From assembly GCF_040529065.1 (NCBI RefSeq), contig NZ_CP132343.1, forward strand, positions 3,720,001-3,784,000: DNA of 64,000 bases, given 5' to 3'. This document shows positions 1 to 8,865 of this stretch, piece after piece; within the stretch, counting starts at the first letter, position 1, and every line of letters begins with the position of its first letter. The notes beneath the pieces were generated by a model. It was not told the DNA's origin and made no database searches. It saw only the letters and a program-made list of their open reading frames with translations. This DNA is from Xanthomonas sacchari. GTDB taxonomy: Bacteria; Pseudomonadota; Gammaproteobacteria; Xanthomonadales; Xanthomonadaceae. Both the position numbers and the translations under genes were made by a program.

Positions 1-275
1 TCCAGGAACACGTTGAGCCGGTCCAGGCGCAGGTCGCGGGTCACCGCCTGGCCCGGCGCGATCGGCCGCACCACGCCGGCCCCGCTCTCCTTCCAGACCC
101 GGCTCATGGTTGCCTGGGTGGCCTCCTGGCCCACCGCCCAGGCCACGGCCTCGACGTTGCAGCGGCCATCGCCTTGCACGCTCGGCCCGCCACTGGCCGG
201 CTGCAACTTGGCCGGTGGCGCGCACGCGGCCAGCAGCGGCAACACGGCGGCGATTCCCATCCACGGTCGGAACAT
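1..275 (-). CDS. peptidase inhibitor I78-family lipoprotein (3' end outside window)
   Basis: Read directly from the minus strand; 91 codons are present and the gene runs off position 1. The N-terminus is a lipoprotein signal peptide ending in a lipobox (LLAAC at about residues 14-18), so the product should be anchored in the envelope. The rest matches the I78 (elastase-inhibitor-like) pattern: a Cys early in the mature protein, then TMSRVWKESGAG, VRPIAPGQAVT and DLRLDRLNV, which is the conserved end of this small inhibitor fold. The family blocks serine proteases with a C-terminal reactive loop. The start is supported by a strong AAGGAGAG ribosome site just upstream; a second in-frame ATG five codons in has no such site. 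Only the final few residues seem to be missing. Confidence 0.8.
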   Translation of the reverse strand, partial: MFRPWMGIAAVLPLLAACAPPAKLQPASGGPSVQGDGRCNVEAVAWAVGQEATQATMSRVWKESGAGVVRPIAPGQAVTRDLRLDRLNVFL

Positions 276-373
276 GGCGCGCTCTCCTTCAGGCTGGACA
301 GGCCAGCACTGTAGCGCGCGCTCGTTGCCGCTGTGTCGACGCGGCATGCCCGGACGACGTCCGGTTGCAGGCG

Positions 374-892
374 TCAGGCCGCGCGTGACGGCCGGCGCAG
401 GATGAATTCGAGATCGCGCACCTGCCCCACCGGGAACTCGTAGGTGCCGACCTTCTCGAAGCCGTAGCGCGCGTAGAAGCGCTGCGCGCCCAAGTTTTCC
501 GACCACACGCCGACCCACAGCGTGCGCGGGCCGTTGCGCTCCAGCCAGGCCAGGGCGGTGTCGAACAAGCGACCGCCCCAGCCGCCGTTCTGGTGCGCGC
601 GCAGCAGGTACAGCCGTTTCAGTTCGCCATCGCCAGGCGTCACCTCGGCATGCGGCAGACCGCAGGGGCCGGCGGCGGCGTGTCCCACCACCTCGCCGTC
701 ATGCTCGACCAGCCAGATCGCGTAGTCCGGATGCGCCAGCACCACCTGCGCGCGCTCGATCGAATAGGCTTCGTCGAGGAAGGCCTGCAGATCCTGCGCA
801 GGGTAAAGATGGCCGAAGGTTTCGCAGAACGTGGCCGTGGCGATGCGGGTCACCGCCGCGGCATCGTCCGGCGTGGCGCGACGAATCAGCAC
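374..892 (-). CDS. GNAT family N-acetyltransferase
   Basis: 172 aa, full length for a single-domain GNAT enzyme, which moves an acetyl group from acetyl-CoA to an amine. The N-terminus (IRRATPDDAAAVTRIATATF) is the usual first strand and helix; the acetyl-CoA binding region is around residues 90-115 (LKRLYLLRAHQNGGWGGRLF), a variant of the R/Q-x-x-G-x-G/A loop, followed by GAQRFYARYGFEKVG, the typical last helix and strand. The substrate cannot be told. It starts three bases after the stop of the acidic-tail protein upstream (896-1216), so the two are probably co-transcribed. Confidence 0.85.
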   Translation of the reverse strand: MLIRRATPDDAAAVTRIATATFCETFGHLYPAQDLQAFLDEAYSIERAQVVLAHPDYAIWLVEHDGEVVGHAAAGPCGLPHAEVTPGDGELKRLYLLRAHQNGGWGGRLFDTALAWLERNGPRTLWVGVWSENLGAQRFYARYGFEKVGTYEFPVGQVRDLEFILRRPSRAA

Positions 893-895
893 GGC

Positions 896-1216
<321 letters not shown>

Positions 1217-1249
1217 GTGTCGGCCTGCGCTACGGTTGGAAGAAAGGGA

Positions 1250-3001
1250 TCACTGCGCCTGCGGGCGCACCTGCACGTGCACTTCGGCCAGCTGCGCGTC
1301 GGCGATCGGCGACGGTGCGTCGGTCATCAGATCCTGCGCGCCGGTGGTCTTGGGGAACGGGATCACGTCGCGGATCGATTCGGTGCCGGCCATCAGCGCG
1401 GCGATGCGGTCGATGCCGAAGGCGATGCCGCCGTGCGGCGGCGCGCCGTAGTTCAGCGCGTCCAGCAGGAAGCCGAACTTGGCGCGCGCTTCCTCGGCAC
1501 CGATGCCGAGCAGCTCGAACACTGCGCTCTGCATGTCCGGGCGGTGGATACGGATCGAACCGCCGCCGATCTCGTTGCCGTTGAGCACCATGTCGTAGCC
1601 GCGCGACACCGCGGTCTTGGCGTGGGTGCGCAGCTCGGCGATGTCGTCCACGGCCGGCGCAGTGAACGGATGATGCAGGGCGACGTAGCGCTGCGCCTCC
1701 TCGTCCCACTCGAACATCGGGAAATCGGTGACCCACAGCGGACGCCAGCCGTCGGCGACCAGATTGAAGTCCTTGCCGGCCTTCAGGCGCAGCGCGCCCA
1801 TGAAGTCGGAGACCTTGCCGTAGGCGCCGGCGCCGAAGAACACGATGTCGCCGTTGCCGGCGCCGACGTGGGCGAGCAGCGCGGCGAACGCGGCCTCGCC
1901 GAAGAACTTCTGGATCGGCGAGCTGATCTCGCCGCTGTCGGCGATCTTGACGTAGGCCAGGCCCTTGGCGCCGTACTTGGCGGCGTGCGCGGCGTATTCG
2001 TCGATCTGCTTGCGCGAGAGGCTGGCGCCGCCGGGGATGCGCAGCGCGGCGACGCGGCCGTCCGGGTCGCCCGCGGCGTTGCTGAACACCGCGAAGTCGC
2101 TGTCCTTGACCAGTTCGGCGACGTCGGTCAGTTCCAGCGCGATGCGCAGGTCCGGCTTGTCCGAGCCGTAGCGGCGCATGGCCTCGGCCCAGGTCATGCG
2201 CGGGAATTCGGCGGCCAGTTCGACATCGACCACTTCCTTGAAGATGGCGCGGACCATCGCCTCGACGAAGTCCTGCACGTCGCGCTCGCGCACGAAGGCG
2301 AACTCCATGTCGAGCTGGGTGAACTCGAGCTGGCGGTCGGCGCGCAACGCCTCGTCGCGGAAGCAGCGCGCGATCTGGTAGTAGCGGTCGAAGCCGGCCA
2401 CCATCAGGATCTGCTTGAACAGCTGCGGCGACTGCGGCAGCGCGTAGAACTCGCCCGGGTGCATGCGCGCCGGCACCAGGAAGTCGCGCGCGCCTTCCGG
2501 GGTGGCCTTGGTCAGGATCGGGGTCTCGATGTCCTGGAAGCCGCGTTCGTCCAGGTAGCGGCGCAGCGCCTGCACCAGCTTGATGCGGGTGCGCTGCATG
2601 CGCTGCATCTCCGGGCGGCGCAGATCCAGATACCGGTACTTCAGGCGGGTTTCCTCGCCCGGGTTCTCGTGCGCGTGGAACGGCAGCGGCGCGGCCTTGT
2701 TGAGCACGGTGATGGCCGTGGCGATCACCTCGACCTTGCCGCTGCGCAGCTTGTCGTTGACCGCATGCCGCGCGCGCACCTCGCCCTCGACCTGCAGCAC
2801 GTCCTCGTAGCCGAGGCTGGCGGCGACCTTGAACACCTCGGCGTTCTCCGGCTCCACCATCACCTGCACGATGCCTTCGTGGTCGCGCAGGTCGATGAAG
2901 CACACGCCGCCGAGGTTGCGGGCCACGTCGGTCCAGCCGGCCAGGGTGACGGTTTGGCCGATCAGGGTCTCGTCGACCAGGCCGCAGAAGTGGGTACGCA
3001 T
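1250..3001 (-). CDS. aspS: aspartate--tRNA ligase
   Basis: 583 aa, normal for bacterial AspRS. It charges tRNA(Asp) with aspartate in the cytoplasm. The anticodon-binding OB fold is at the N-terminus ([20 protein letters not shown], then [19 protein letters not shown]). Class II motifs are present: the flipping-loop/catalytic region [20 protein letters not shown], motif 2 around [18 protein letters not shown], and motif 3 near the C-terminus ([14 protein letters not shown]). The bacterial-type GAD insertion lies between motifs 2 and 3. An in-frame extension 30 codons upstream exists, but the MRTHFCG start matches the family exactly and is chosen. Downstream lie the acidic-tail and GNAT genes on the same strand. 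Confidence 0.98.
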   Translation of the reverse strand: MRTHFCGLVDETLIGQTVTLAGWTDVARNLGGVCFIDLRDHEGIVQVMVEPENAEVFKVAASLGYEDVLQVEGEVRARHAVNDKLRSGKVEVIATAITVLNKAAPLPFHAHENPGEETRLKYRYLDLRRPEMQRMQRTRIKLVQALRRYLDERGFQDIETPILTKATPEGARDFLVPARMHPGEFYALPQSPQLFKQILMVAGFDRYYQIARCFRDEALRADRQLEFTQLDMEFAFVRERDVQDFVEAMVRAIFKEVVDVELAAEFPRMTWAEAMRRYGSDKPDLRIALELTDVAELVKDSDFAVFSNAAGDPDGRVAALRIPGGASLSRKQIDEYAAHAAKYGAKGLAYVKIADSGEISSPIQKFFGEAAFAALLAHVGAGNGDIVFFGAGAYGKVSDFMGALRLKAGKDFNLVADGWRPLWVTDFPMFEWDEEAQRYVALHHPFTAPAVDDIAELRTHAKTAVSRGYDMVLNGNEIGGGSIRIHRPDMQSAVFELLGIGAEEARAKFGFLLDALNYGAPPHGGIAFGIDRIAALMAGTESIRDVIPFPKTTGAQDLMTDAPSPIADAQLAEVHVQVRPQAQ

Positions 3002-3100
3002 CGCTAGCTCCAAACAGGGGGCGGCCGGCGCAGAAGGCGCCGGCAAGCCCGGTATTCTGCGGCGGCGCGTCGGCCCGGGCAAATCGCGCATGACTCATCC

Positions 3101-3127
3101 TGGCTTAAGTTGGCCTGCGGCTATAGT
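3101..3127 (+). promoter_or_regulatory. possible promoter of the DUF3011 gene
   Basis: A good -10 box, TATAGT at 3122-3127, stands 31 bases upstream of the ATG at 3159. The best -35 candidate, TGGCTT at 3101-3106 with a 15-bp gap, is poor, so only the -10 is convincing. Confidence 0.35.
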
Positions 3128-3158
3128 CCGCGCACCATTCACGGGGAGGAGAGAACCC

Positions 3159-4109
3159 ATGTTGAAGCCCCTTGGCACCTGGCTGGTGATCGCCGCGCTG
3201 GCCCTGGCCAGCGCCCCGGCCGCGGCCCAGAGCGCCCGCGCCTATGCCCCGCAGGACCTGCGGCAACTGTCGGTCCCCGGCCGGGTCCGGGTGATCGAAC
3301 GCGAGTACGCCGACCAGTCGCGCGGCCGGCAGATCCCCGACGACCAGCTCGAGTTCTATCTGGACCAGATCGACCGCGGCTGGAGTTTCGGCAACATCCA
3401 GCAGGACATCGCCACCTCGCTGCGCGGCAGCGGCGGCGGCTGGCGGCAGGAACCGGGCTTCGACGGCCGCACCGTCGCCTGTTCCAGCAACGACCGCCGC
3501 CGCCAACAGTGCGCGACCCCGTTCCGCGGGCCCGCCCGCTTGGTCGGCACCCTCTCCGACTCGCCCTGTATCGAAGGCCGCACCTGGGGCTCGGCGCCCG
3601 GCGTGGTGTGGGTGGACCAGGGCTGCCGCGGCCGTTTCGTCGAAGGCCGCGGCGCTCCGGGCGGCAACTGGGGCGGTGGTGGCGGTGGCGGCGTGGCCGG
3701 CACCGTGCGCTGCGAAAGCCAGGACCAGCGCCAGCGCATCTGCCCGACCGGCTGGCGCAATGCCATGCTGGTGCGACAGCTATCTGACACCCGCTGCATC
3801 GAAGGCCGCACCTGGGGCTCGCGCGATGGCGCGGTGTGGGTCGACGACGGCTGCCGCGGCGAGTTCGCCGAGGGCCGCGGCGGTGGCGGCTGGGGACCGG
3901 GCCGGCCGCCGCTGGACAACGGCTACACGGTGACCTGCAGCAGCGACGACAAGCGCCTGCGCACCTGCGCCTGGGACCGCCGCCAGGGCCGCCCGGTGCT
4001 GATCGAACAACTGTCCGGCACCACCTGCGCGGAAGGCCGCAGCTGGGGCTACGAAGGCAATACGGTGTGGGTCAACGGCGGATGCCGGGCGCGCTTCGGC
4101 GCGCGCTGA
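3159..4109 (+). CDS. exported DUF3011 protein with three cysteine repeats
   Basis: 316 aa. Residues 1-24 are a signal peptide (cleavage after APAAAQ). Residues 30-95 form a charged helical region. Three copies of a roughly 57-residue DUF3011 repeat follow at about 105-162, 182-238 and 256-314. Each has four cysteines at matching places (C108/118/137/156, C185/195/213/232, C260/270/290/309) and the signature C-I/A-EGR-T/S-WG...VWV-x-x-GCR, so two disulfides per repeat are likely in the periplasm. Gly-rich linkers separate the repeats. The function of DUF3011 is not known; the fold looks like a small lectin-like or binding module, which is inference. The start is supported by GGGGAGGAGAG just upstream. 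Confidence 0.85.
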   Translation: MLKPLGTWLVIAALALASAPAAAQSARAYAPQDLRQLSVPGRVRVIEREYADQSRGRQIPDDQLEFYLDQIDRGWSFGNIQQDIATSLRGSGGGWRQEPGFDGRTVACSSNDRRRQQCATPFRGPARLVGTLSDSPCIEGRTWGSAPGVVWVDQGCRGRFVEGRGAPGGNWGGGGGGGVAGTVRCESQDQRQRICPTGWRNAMLVRQLSDTRCIEGRTWGSRDGAVWVDDGCRGEFAEGRGGGGWGPGRPPLDNGYTVTCSSDDKRLRTCAWDRRQGRPVLIEQLSGTTCAEGRSWGYEGNTVWVNGGCRARFGAR

Positions 4110-4120
4110 GCGAAGACACA

Positions 4121-4147
4121 CGGGCCGCGTGGCGGCTGCGCGGCCCG
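4121..4147 (+). terminator. hairpin after the DUF3011 gene
   Basis: A perfect 9-bp GC stem (CGGGCCGCG / CGCGGCCCG) with a 9-nt loop begins 11 bases after the stop codon. No T-run follows directly; the next T-run (ATTTTTAG) is about 20 bases on, so it may be a weak terminator or only a stabilising hairpin. Confidence 0.4.
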
Positions 4148-4221
4148 ATGCATGGCTACAGGCCGATTTTTAGGGCGGCGCTTGCCGTTCTTTTGGATTA
4201 GCCGCGACCCGGTAATCCACG

Positions 4222-4244
4222 GTCGCCGCTGAAGCGGCTCCTAC
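4222..4244. repeat. variant REP-like palindrome
   Basis: GTCGCCGCTGAAGCGGCTCC followed by TAC. It is a diverged single copy of the REP-like element seen at 12291, 23027, 23236, 49893 and 55668; the internal bases of both arms have changed together (CCGC..GCGG instead of GCGG..CCGC), keeping a short stem. Confidence 0.7.
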
Positions 4245-4277
4245 GACAGGCCGCGCGCTTGCGCGACCTGGCGAGGC

Positions 4278-4619
4278 TCAGGTGGCCGCAGGCTTGGCTG
4301 CGGCGGGCGCCGCGGCAGGCGTGGCCGCCGCAGCAGGCTTGGCCGGCGCGTCGGACGTCGCAGCGGCGGGCGCGGGCTTGCTGTCCCCGCTGCTGCCGGG
4401 GCTGCCCGACTCGGCAAGGTTGCGCTTCTTGTCGCCGTCCTTCTTGAAGTCGGTCTCGTACCAGCCGCTGCCGGACAGGCGGAACGCCGGCGCGGTGAGT
4501 TGGCGCTTGACCGCCGGGGCGGAACAGGCCGGACAGGTCTCCGGATCGGGATCGGACAGTTTCTGCAGGCGGTCGAAGCTGTGACCGCATGCGGCACATT
4601 GGAAAGCGTAGATCGGCAT
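4278..4619 (-). CDS. FmdB-family zinc ribbon protein
   Basis: 113 aa. The N-terminal 40 residues are an FmdB/CxxC_CxxC_SSSS zinc ribbon: MPIYAFQCAACGHSFDRLQK with C8/C11 and C29/C32 as the four zinc ligands. The middle (FRLSGSGWYETDFKKDGDKK) is the conserved short tail of the family, and residues 65-113 are an Ala/Pro/Lys low-complexity tail. The family is named for a formamidase-cluster regulator, but its role in most bacteria is unknown. In many gammaproteobacteria it sits beside aspS; here one gene on the opposite strand separates them. Confidence 0.88.
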   Translation of the reverse strand: MPIYAFQCAACGHSFDRLQKLSDPDPETCPACSAPAVKRQLTAPAFRLSGSGWYETDFKKDGDKKRNLAESGSPGSSGDSKPAPAAATSDAPAKPAAAATPAAAPAAAKPAAT

Positions 4620-4690
4620 GGCGGCAAAAACGCGAGAGCAACGGAGGCGGCCAGTATGGGGGCCGCACGCCGGCTTTCAAGCGTCCCGGC

Positions 4691-5974
4691 TCACGCCGGC
4701 CCGGGCTGGGGCCGCGGCGCGGTCTCCGGTGCGCCCGCCGACGGCGTCGGTGCGTCCACCAGCGGCGCCTCGGCGACCGGCTCATCCGGTGCCGTCGGTG
4801 CCTGCGCCGATGCGGGATCTGCCGGCGTGGCCGGCGCCGTCTCCAACGGGCTGACATCGAACGGCATGCGCAGCAGCAGCGCTGGCAGCAGCGTGGTCAG
4901 GGCCGCGTACAGCAGCAGCGCGCCGAACAGCGCGTCGGCGATGGCGAAGCGGTCGCGCAGGATCCCGGCCAGCACCAGGGTGAAGATCAGCGTCGGCGAC
5001 AGCGCCAGCGACACCCGCAGGCTGCTGCGCGCGCCTTCGCCGAACAGCACCCGCCGCTGCAGCCACAGGATGCCGATGCGCAGCGGCAGCACGCAGGCGG
5101 TCATGGCCAGGCCGAGGCCCAGTGCCTGCAGGCTCAGCGCCCCGCTCGGCACCTTGGTGCCGGCATTGAAGAAATAGAACGGCACGAAGAACGAGGCGAA
5201 CAGGCGCACCGCCTGCAGGTTCTCGTCGGAGGCCAGCAGCGGCATGCGCTGGCGCAGCAGCCGCGCCACCAGGCCGGCGATGAACGCACCGACCAGGTAG
5301 TACACGCCCAGCGAATAGGTGATGTAGGCGGCGATCAGCCCGACCATCACCAGCAGCGAGAACTCCGACCCCGGCGCCTGCGGCGCCACCCAGCGCCCCA
5401 GGGCCACGAACAGCAGCGGCAGGCCGACCAGCATCGCCACCAGCGCCAGGCTGGACAGGCCCATCTGCCAGGGATCGCCGGCCTGCAGGATCACGAACAG
5501 CGCCGCCAGCGCCAGCAGCTCGCCGGCGATGGCCTTGCTGGTGACCCAGAAGCGTTCTTCCTCGTCCAGCCCCAGCCGCCCCAGCGACTCGATGATGAAA
5601 CCGGTGGACGGGGTCAGCAGGGCCAGCGCCAGCAACCCGGCCGCCTGCCACGGCAGCGCGGCGTAGCGCCAGGCCAGCCAGCCGACGCCGAACAGGGTGG
5701 CACCGCGCACCACCAGGTGCAGCAGCAGCGGCCACAACCCACGGCGCAACGCCTTCGGGTCCACCTCCAGGCCGGCGAACAGGAACAGCGAGGAGATGCC
5801 GAGCGTCGCCAGCAAGGTCACCACCGGATCGTGCGCGCGCGGCCCCATCGCCAGCATCGCGATGATGCCGAACAGCAGGCAGGTCAGCGGCGCCGGCATC
5901 TTGAAGCGTTGCAGCGCGCGCGGGATCACCAGCAGGGCGAAGATCAGCAGCAGGTAGATCAGTTCGTGGCTCAT
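4691..5974 (-). CDS. CPA2-type cation:proton antiporter
   Basis: 427 aa inner-membrane protein. Residues 1-375 hold about 11-12 hydrophobic segments in the Na+/H+ exchanger pattern: LTCLLFGIIAM early, then GISSLFLFAGLEVDP (the membrane-buried LFxxGLE motif of CPA2 carriers), LLTPSTGFIIESLG in place of the common ASTA stretch, and FFVPFYFFNAGTKV late. It should exchange Na+ or K+ for protons. There is no C-terminal TrkA-N domain, unlike the antiporter at 29165. Residues about 380-427 are an Ala/Pro-rich cytoplasmic tail. It diverges from the receptor gene at 6369. Confidence 0.85.
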   Translation of the reverse strand: MSHELIYLLLIFALLVIPRALQRFKMPAPLTCLLFGIIAMLAMGPRAHDPVVTLLATLGISSLFLFAGLEVDPKALRRGLWPLLLHLVVRGATLFGVGWLAWRYAALPWQAAGLLALALLTPSTGFIIESLGRLGLDEEERFWVTSKAIAGELLALAALFVILQAGDPWQMGLSSLALVAMLVGLPLLFVALGRWVAPQAPGSEFSLLVMVGLIAAYITYSLGVYYLVGAFIAGLVARLLRQRMPLLASDENLQAVRLFASFFVPFYFFNAGTKVPSGALSLQALGLGLAMTACVLPLRIGILWLQRRVLFGEGARSSLRVSLALSPTLIFTLVLAGILRDRFAIADALFGALLLYAALTTLLPALLLRMPFDVSPLETAPATPADPASAQAPTAPDEPVAEAPLVDAPTPSAGAPETAPRPQPGPA

Positions 5975-6368
5975 CGGGCAGGAGATTCCGGTGGGGACCC
6001 GCCAGCGGCGGCAGCGGCGATGATGCCGGGTCGGCCGTGTGCTGCGCCATCACGGCGGAGCGCCGGCTGCGGTCGCGCCACCGCGCGGCGCCTGCATGCG
6101 CCCCGCGAAGGACACGTCCTCGCTGTGGCGGATTCGCGTCGCCTGCAGGCATCCGTGCCCGACACGCATCGTCCAACGGCGTACACGCAGCGCACTCCAA
6201 CGCCGTGCCGAACAGCCGCGCACACGCAGTGGCTCTGCCGCAACCGCCAGCCCCCGTTGCCATTGCGCGTGGCGCCGGTGCCACCCCGCACCCGATTCAT
6301 GCCGATTTGCGCATGGTGCACGGATTCGCAAGATCCCGGTCACACGCACGAAACCGCCCGGTACGACC
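5975..6368. other. divergent intergenic region, no gene seen
   Basis: 394 bp between the antiporter and the receptor/phospholipase pair. Long open frames cross it but have no start site or family look. No Fur box, Pho box or clear -35/-10 pair was recognised. It must hold the promoters of both flanking genes. Confidence 0.5.
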
Positions 6369-8795
6369 ATGAGCGCCCCTCACGCAGCTGCGCAACCGAT
6401 GACCGTTTCGGCGTATTTCCGCACCCCTTCTCCGACCCTGCTGGCCCTGGCGCTCGCCGCCGGCATCGCCTGCGCCCACGCCGCCGAGGCCACCGACGCA
6501 GCAGAGACCGCCACGCCTGCCGACAGCAGCGACCAGGTTTCCACCCTCGACCAGGTGCAGGTGCTCGGCCAGGCCACCACCTACGCCAAGATCAACGTCA
6601 GCAAGGAGGCGCTGGACCGCCAGTTCGCGATGAGCAGCGTCAACGACGCGCTCAACGAACTGCCCGGCGTGATCGCCACCGAGGCCGATGCGTTCGGCTC
6701 CTCCGACTGGGGCACCCAGATCAGCATGCGCGGCTTCGTCACCAACCGCGACGACCAGCAGATCGGCACCACCATCGACGGCGTGCCCAACGGCGGCTCG
6801 GCCTACGGCGGCGGCTCCAAGGCCAACCGCTTCATCGACACCCTGGACCTGGAGACGGTGGAGGTCAGCCAGGGCACCGCCGACATCGCCTCGCGCTCCA
6901 ACGAAGCGCTTGGCGGCACCCTCAACTTCCTCACCAGCGAACCGCTGGACCAGCAGCGCGTGCGCCTGGCCTTCGGCATCGGCGATAACCAGGCGCGCAA
7001 GTACTACGCGCGCTACGACAGCGGCGACCTCGGCGGCACCCGCGCCTGGGTCAGCGGCTCGCACGCAAGCAACGACGACTGGATCGACGGCAGCGGCCAC
7101 ACCACCCGCGACCACCTGGCCGGCAAGTTCGTCAGCGACCTCGGCGCGTGGACGCTCAGCGGCTACCTGTCCTACGACGACGCCAACGAATCCGAATACA
7201 GCAGCGTCACCCCGGCGCAGTTCGCCACCGATCCGGACCACGACCTGCTCACCGGCACGCTCACCGGCATCCCTTACTACGACCAGAACTATCGCTCCGG
7301 CTCGCGCGCGCTGCGCAAGAACACCTTCGGCTACCTGCGCGGCCTGTTCGACGGCGGCAACGGTTTCAAGGCCACCCTGACCGGCTACGCGCACCGCATG
7401 CAGGGCCGCGGCGATTGGATTCCGCCGTACCTGGTCGACGTCACCAACGATGGCGCCGGCCAGCCCGAGTCCGAATACACCGGCGGCCACACCGTGTACG
7501 GCGGCAGCGCGCTGGGCAAGCTCTACTTCGTCACCCCGAGCGGTGCGGCGGCGAGCATGCTGCCCGGCTGCGCCGACACCGCGACGCTGCCGGCCGAGTC
7601 CAACCCGGCCTGCTACCCGGCCGGCTCGCTGCCGGTGCAGTCCTACCGCCACAGCCACTACGACAACCAGCGCGGCGGCGTCACCGCCGACGTGGAATGG
7701 GCGCAGGATTTCGGCGGGCTGCACAACACCGTGCGCGGCGGCCTGTGGCTGGAACGCTACGACCGCAGCGTCACCCGCGACTGGCACCGCCTGCTCAACG
7801 TCGGCACCAACATCGCCTTCGACCACACGCCGTACTGGGTGCAGTTCAAGGACGACTACCGCACCGACGAGCAGATGTACTACGTCGAGGACGTGATGCG
7901 CTATGGCGACTTCGCCTGGCGCGTGGGCGTCAAGCAGTTCTTCGTCGACCAGACCCGCGACCGCCGCATCGGCGACGCCGCGCACATCGAATCGGATTCG
8001 CACTCCGATCCGCTGTTTTCCGCTGGCCTGACCTGGACCACGCCGATCAAGGGCGTGGAGGCCTTCGCCGGCTTCTCGCAGAACTTCGCCGCGATCCCCT
8101 CCGGCGTGCTCGGCGAGACCGATCCGCTGGTGCTGAGCAAGGTCAAGCCGGAAACCGCCGACAACATCGAGGTCGGCCTGCGCATGAGCCGCTGGCCGCT
8201 GACCGGCAGCATCACCCTGTACGACATCCGCTTCGACAACCGCATCGTCTACGTGCCGGCCAACTTCGTCACCGGCATCGACTACCTGGGCGAGACCGAC
8301 GGCGTCTATGAGAACTTCGGCGGCGTGCACGCGCGCGGCGTGGAGTTGGCGCTGGGCTACGCCTGGGACAACGGCTGGCGGCTCAACGGCGCCTACACCT
8401 ACAACAAGGCCACCTACCTGGGCAGCGGCAACGCCGCGCGCGACCAGGCGCTGGAGATCGCCCCCGGCTCGCAGGTGATCGGCCAGCCGCGGCAGACCCT
8501 GGTGCTGTCCGCCGACTGGCAGGGCCAGCGCTGGCACGGCGGCCTGTCCGGCCGCTACCTGGGCCGGCGCTACCTGGACGCGGCCAACAGCGCGGCGCTG
8601 GATGCGGTGACCACCTTCGACGCCAACCTTGGCATCGCCCTGGGCGGACTGAGTCCGCAACTGCAGCAGGCCAAGCTGGACCTGGTGATCAGCAACCTCA
8701 CCGACAAGCGCTACCTCAACGGCGTGGACGGCAGCGACAGCGCCTTCATCGCGCCGCCGCGCACCGTCGGCCTGACCTTCATGGTCGACCTGTAA
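6369..8795 (+). CDS. TonB-dependent outer-membrane receptor next to phospholipase C
   Basis: 808 aa. Signal peptide at about residues 1-42 (PTLLALALAAGIACAHAAEA), plug domain at about 60-190 (LDQVQVLGQATTYAKINVSK, then INDALNELPG-type VNDALNELPGVIAT and ISMRGFVTNRD), followed by a beta-barrel. It takes up a bulky ligand across the outer membrane using TonB energy. The barrel ends GLTFMVDL; the last residue is Leu rather than the usual Phe/Trp. A second start, ATG at 6399, would give a shorter signal peptide. The phospholipase C gene begins 70 bases downstream on the same strand, so a shared transcript and a link to released choline-phosphate or other phosphorus compounds are plausible, but that is inference. 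It is clearly not one of the four array-type receptors. Confidence 0.9.
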   Translation: MSAPHAAAQPMTVSAYFRTPSPTLLALALAAGIACAHAAEATDAAETATPADSSDQVSTLDQVQVLGQATTYAKINVSKEALDRQFAMSSVNDALNELPGVIATEADAFGSSDWGTQISMRGFVTNRDDQQIGTTIDGVPNGGSAYGGGSKANRFIDTLDLETVEVSQGTADIASRSNEALGGTLNFLTSEPLDQQRVRLAFGIGDNQARKYYARYDSGDLGGTRAWVSGSHASNDDWIDGSGHTTRDHLAGKFVSDLGAWTLSGYLSYDDANESEYSSVTPAQFATDPDHDLLTGTLTGIPYYDQNYRSGSRALRKNTFGYLRGLFDGGNGFKATLTGYAHRMQGRGDWIPPYLVDVTNDGAGQPESEYTGGHTVYGGSALGKLYFVTPSGAAASMLPGCADTATLPAESNPACYPAGSLPVQSYRHSHYDNQRGGVTADVEWAQDFGGLHNTVRGGLWLERYDRSVTRDWHRLLNVGTNIAFDHTPYWVQFKDDYRTDEQMYYVEDVMRYGDFAWRVGVKQFFVDQTRDRRIGDAAHIESDSHSDPLFSAGLTWTTPIKGVEAFAGFSQNFAAIPSGVLGETDPLVLSKVKPETADNIEVGLRMSRWPLTGSITLYDIRFDNRIVYVPANFVTGIDYLGETDGVYENFGGVHARGVELALGYAWDNGWRLNGAYTYNKATYLGSGNAARDQALEIAPGSQVIGQPRQTLVLSADWQGQRWHGGLSGRYLGRRYLDAANSAALDAVTTFDANLGIALGGLSPQLQQAKLDLVISNLTDKRYLNGVDGSDSAFIAPPRTVGLTFMVDL

Positions 8796-8865
8796 CCGGC
8801 GCCGTGGCAGTCTCGCGCCGGCGGCCACTCCTGGCCGCCGCCGCATTGCGTTTCCCCGGACCACC

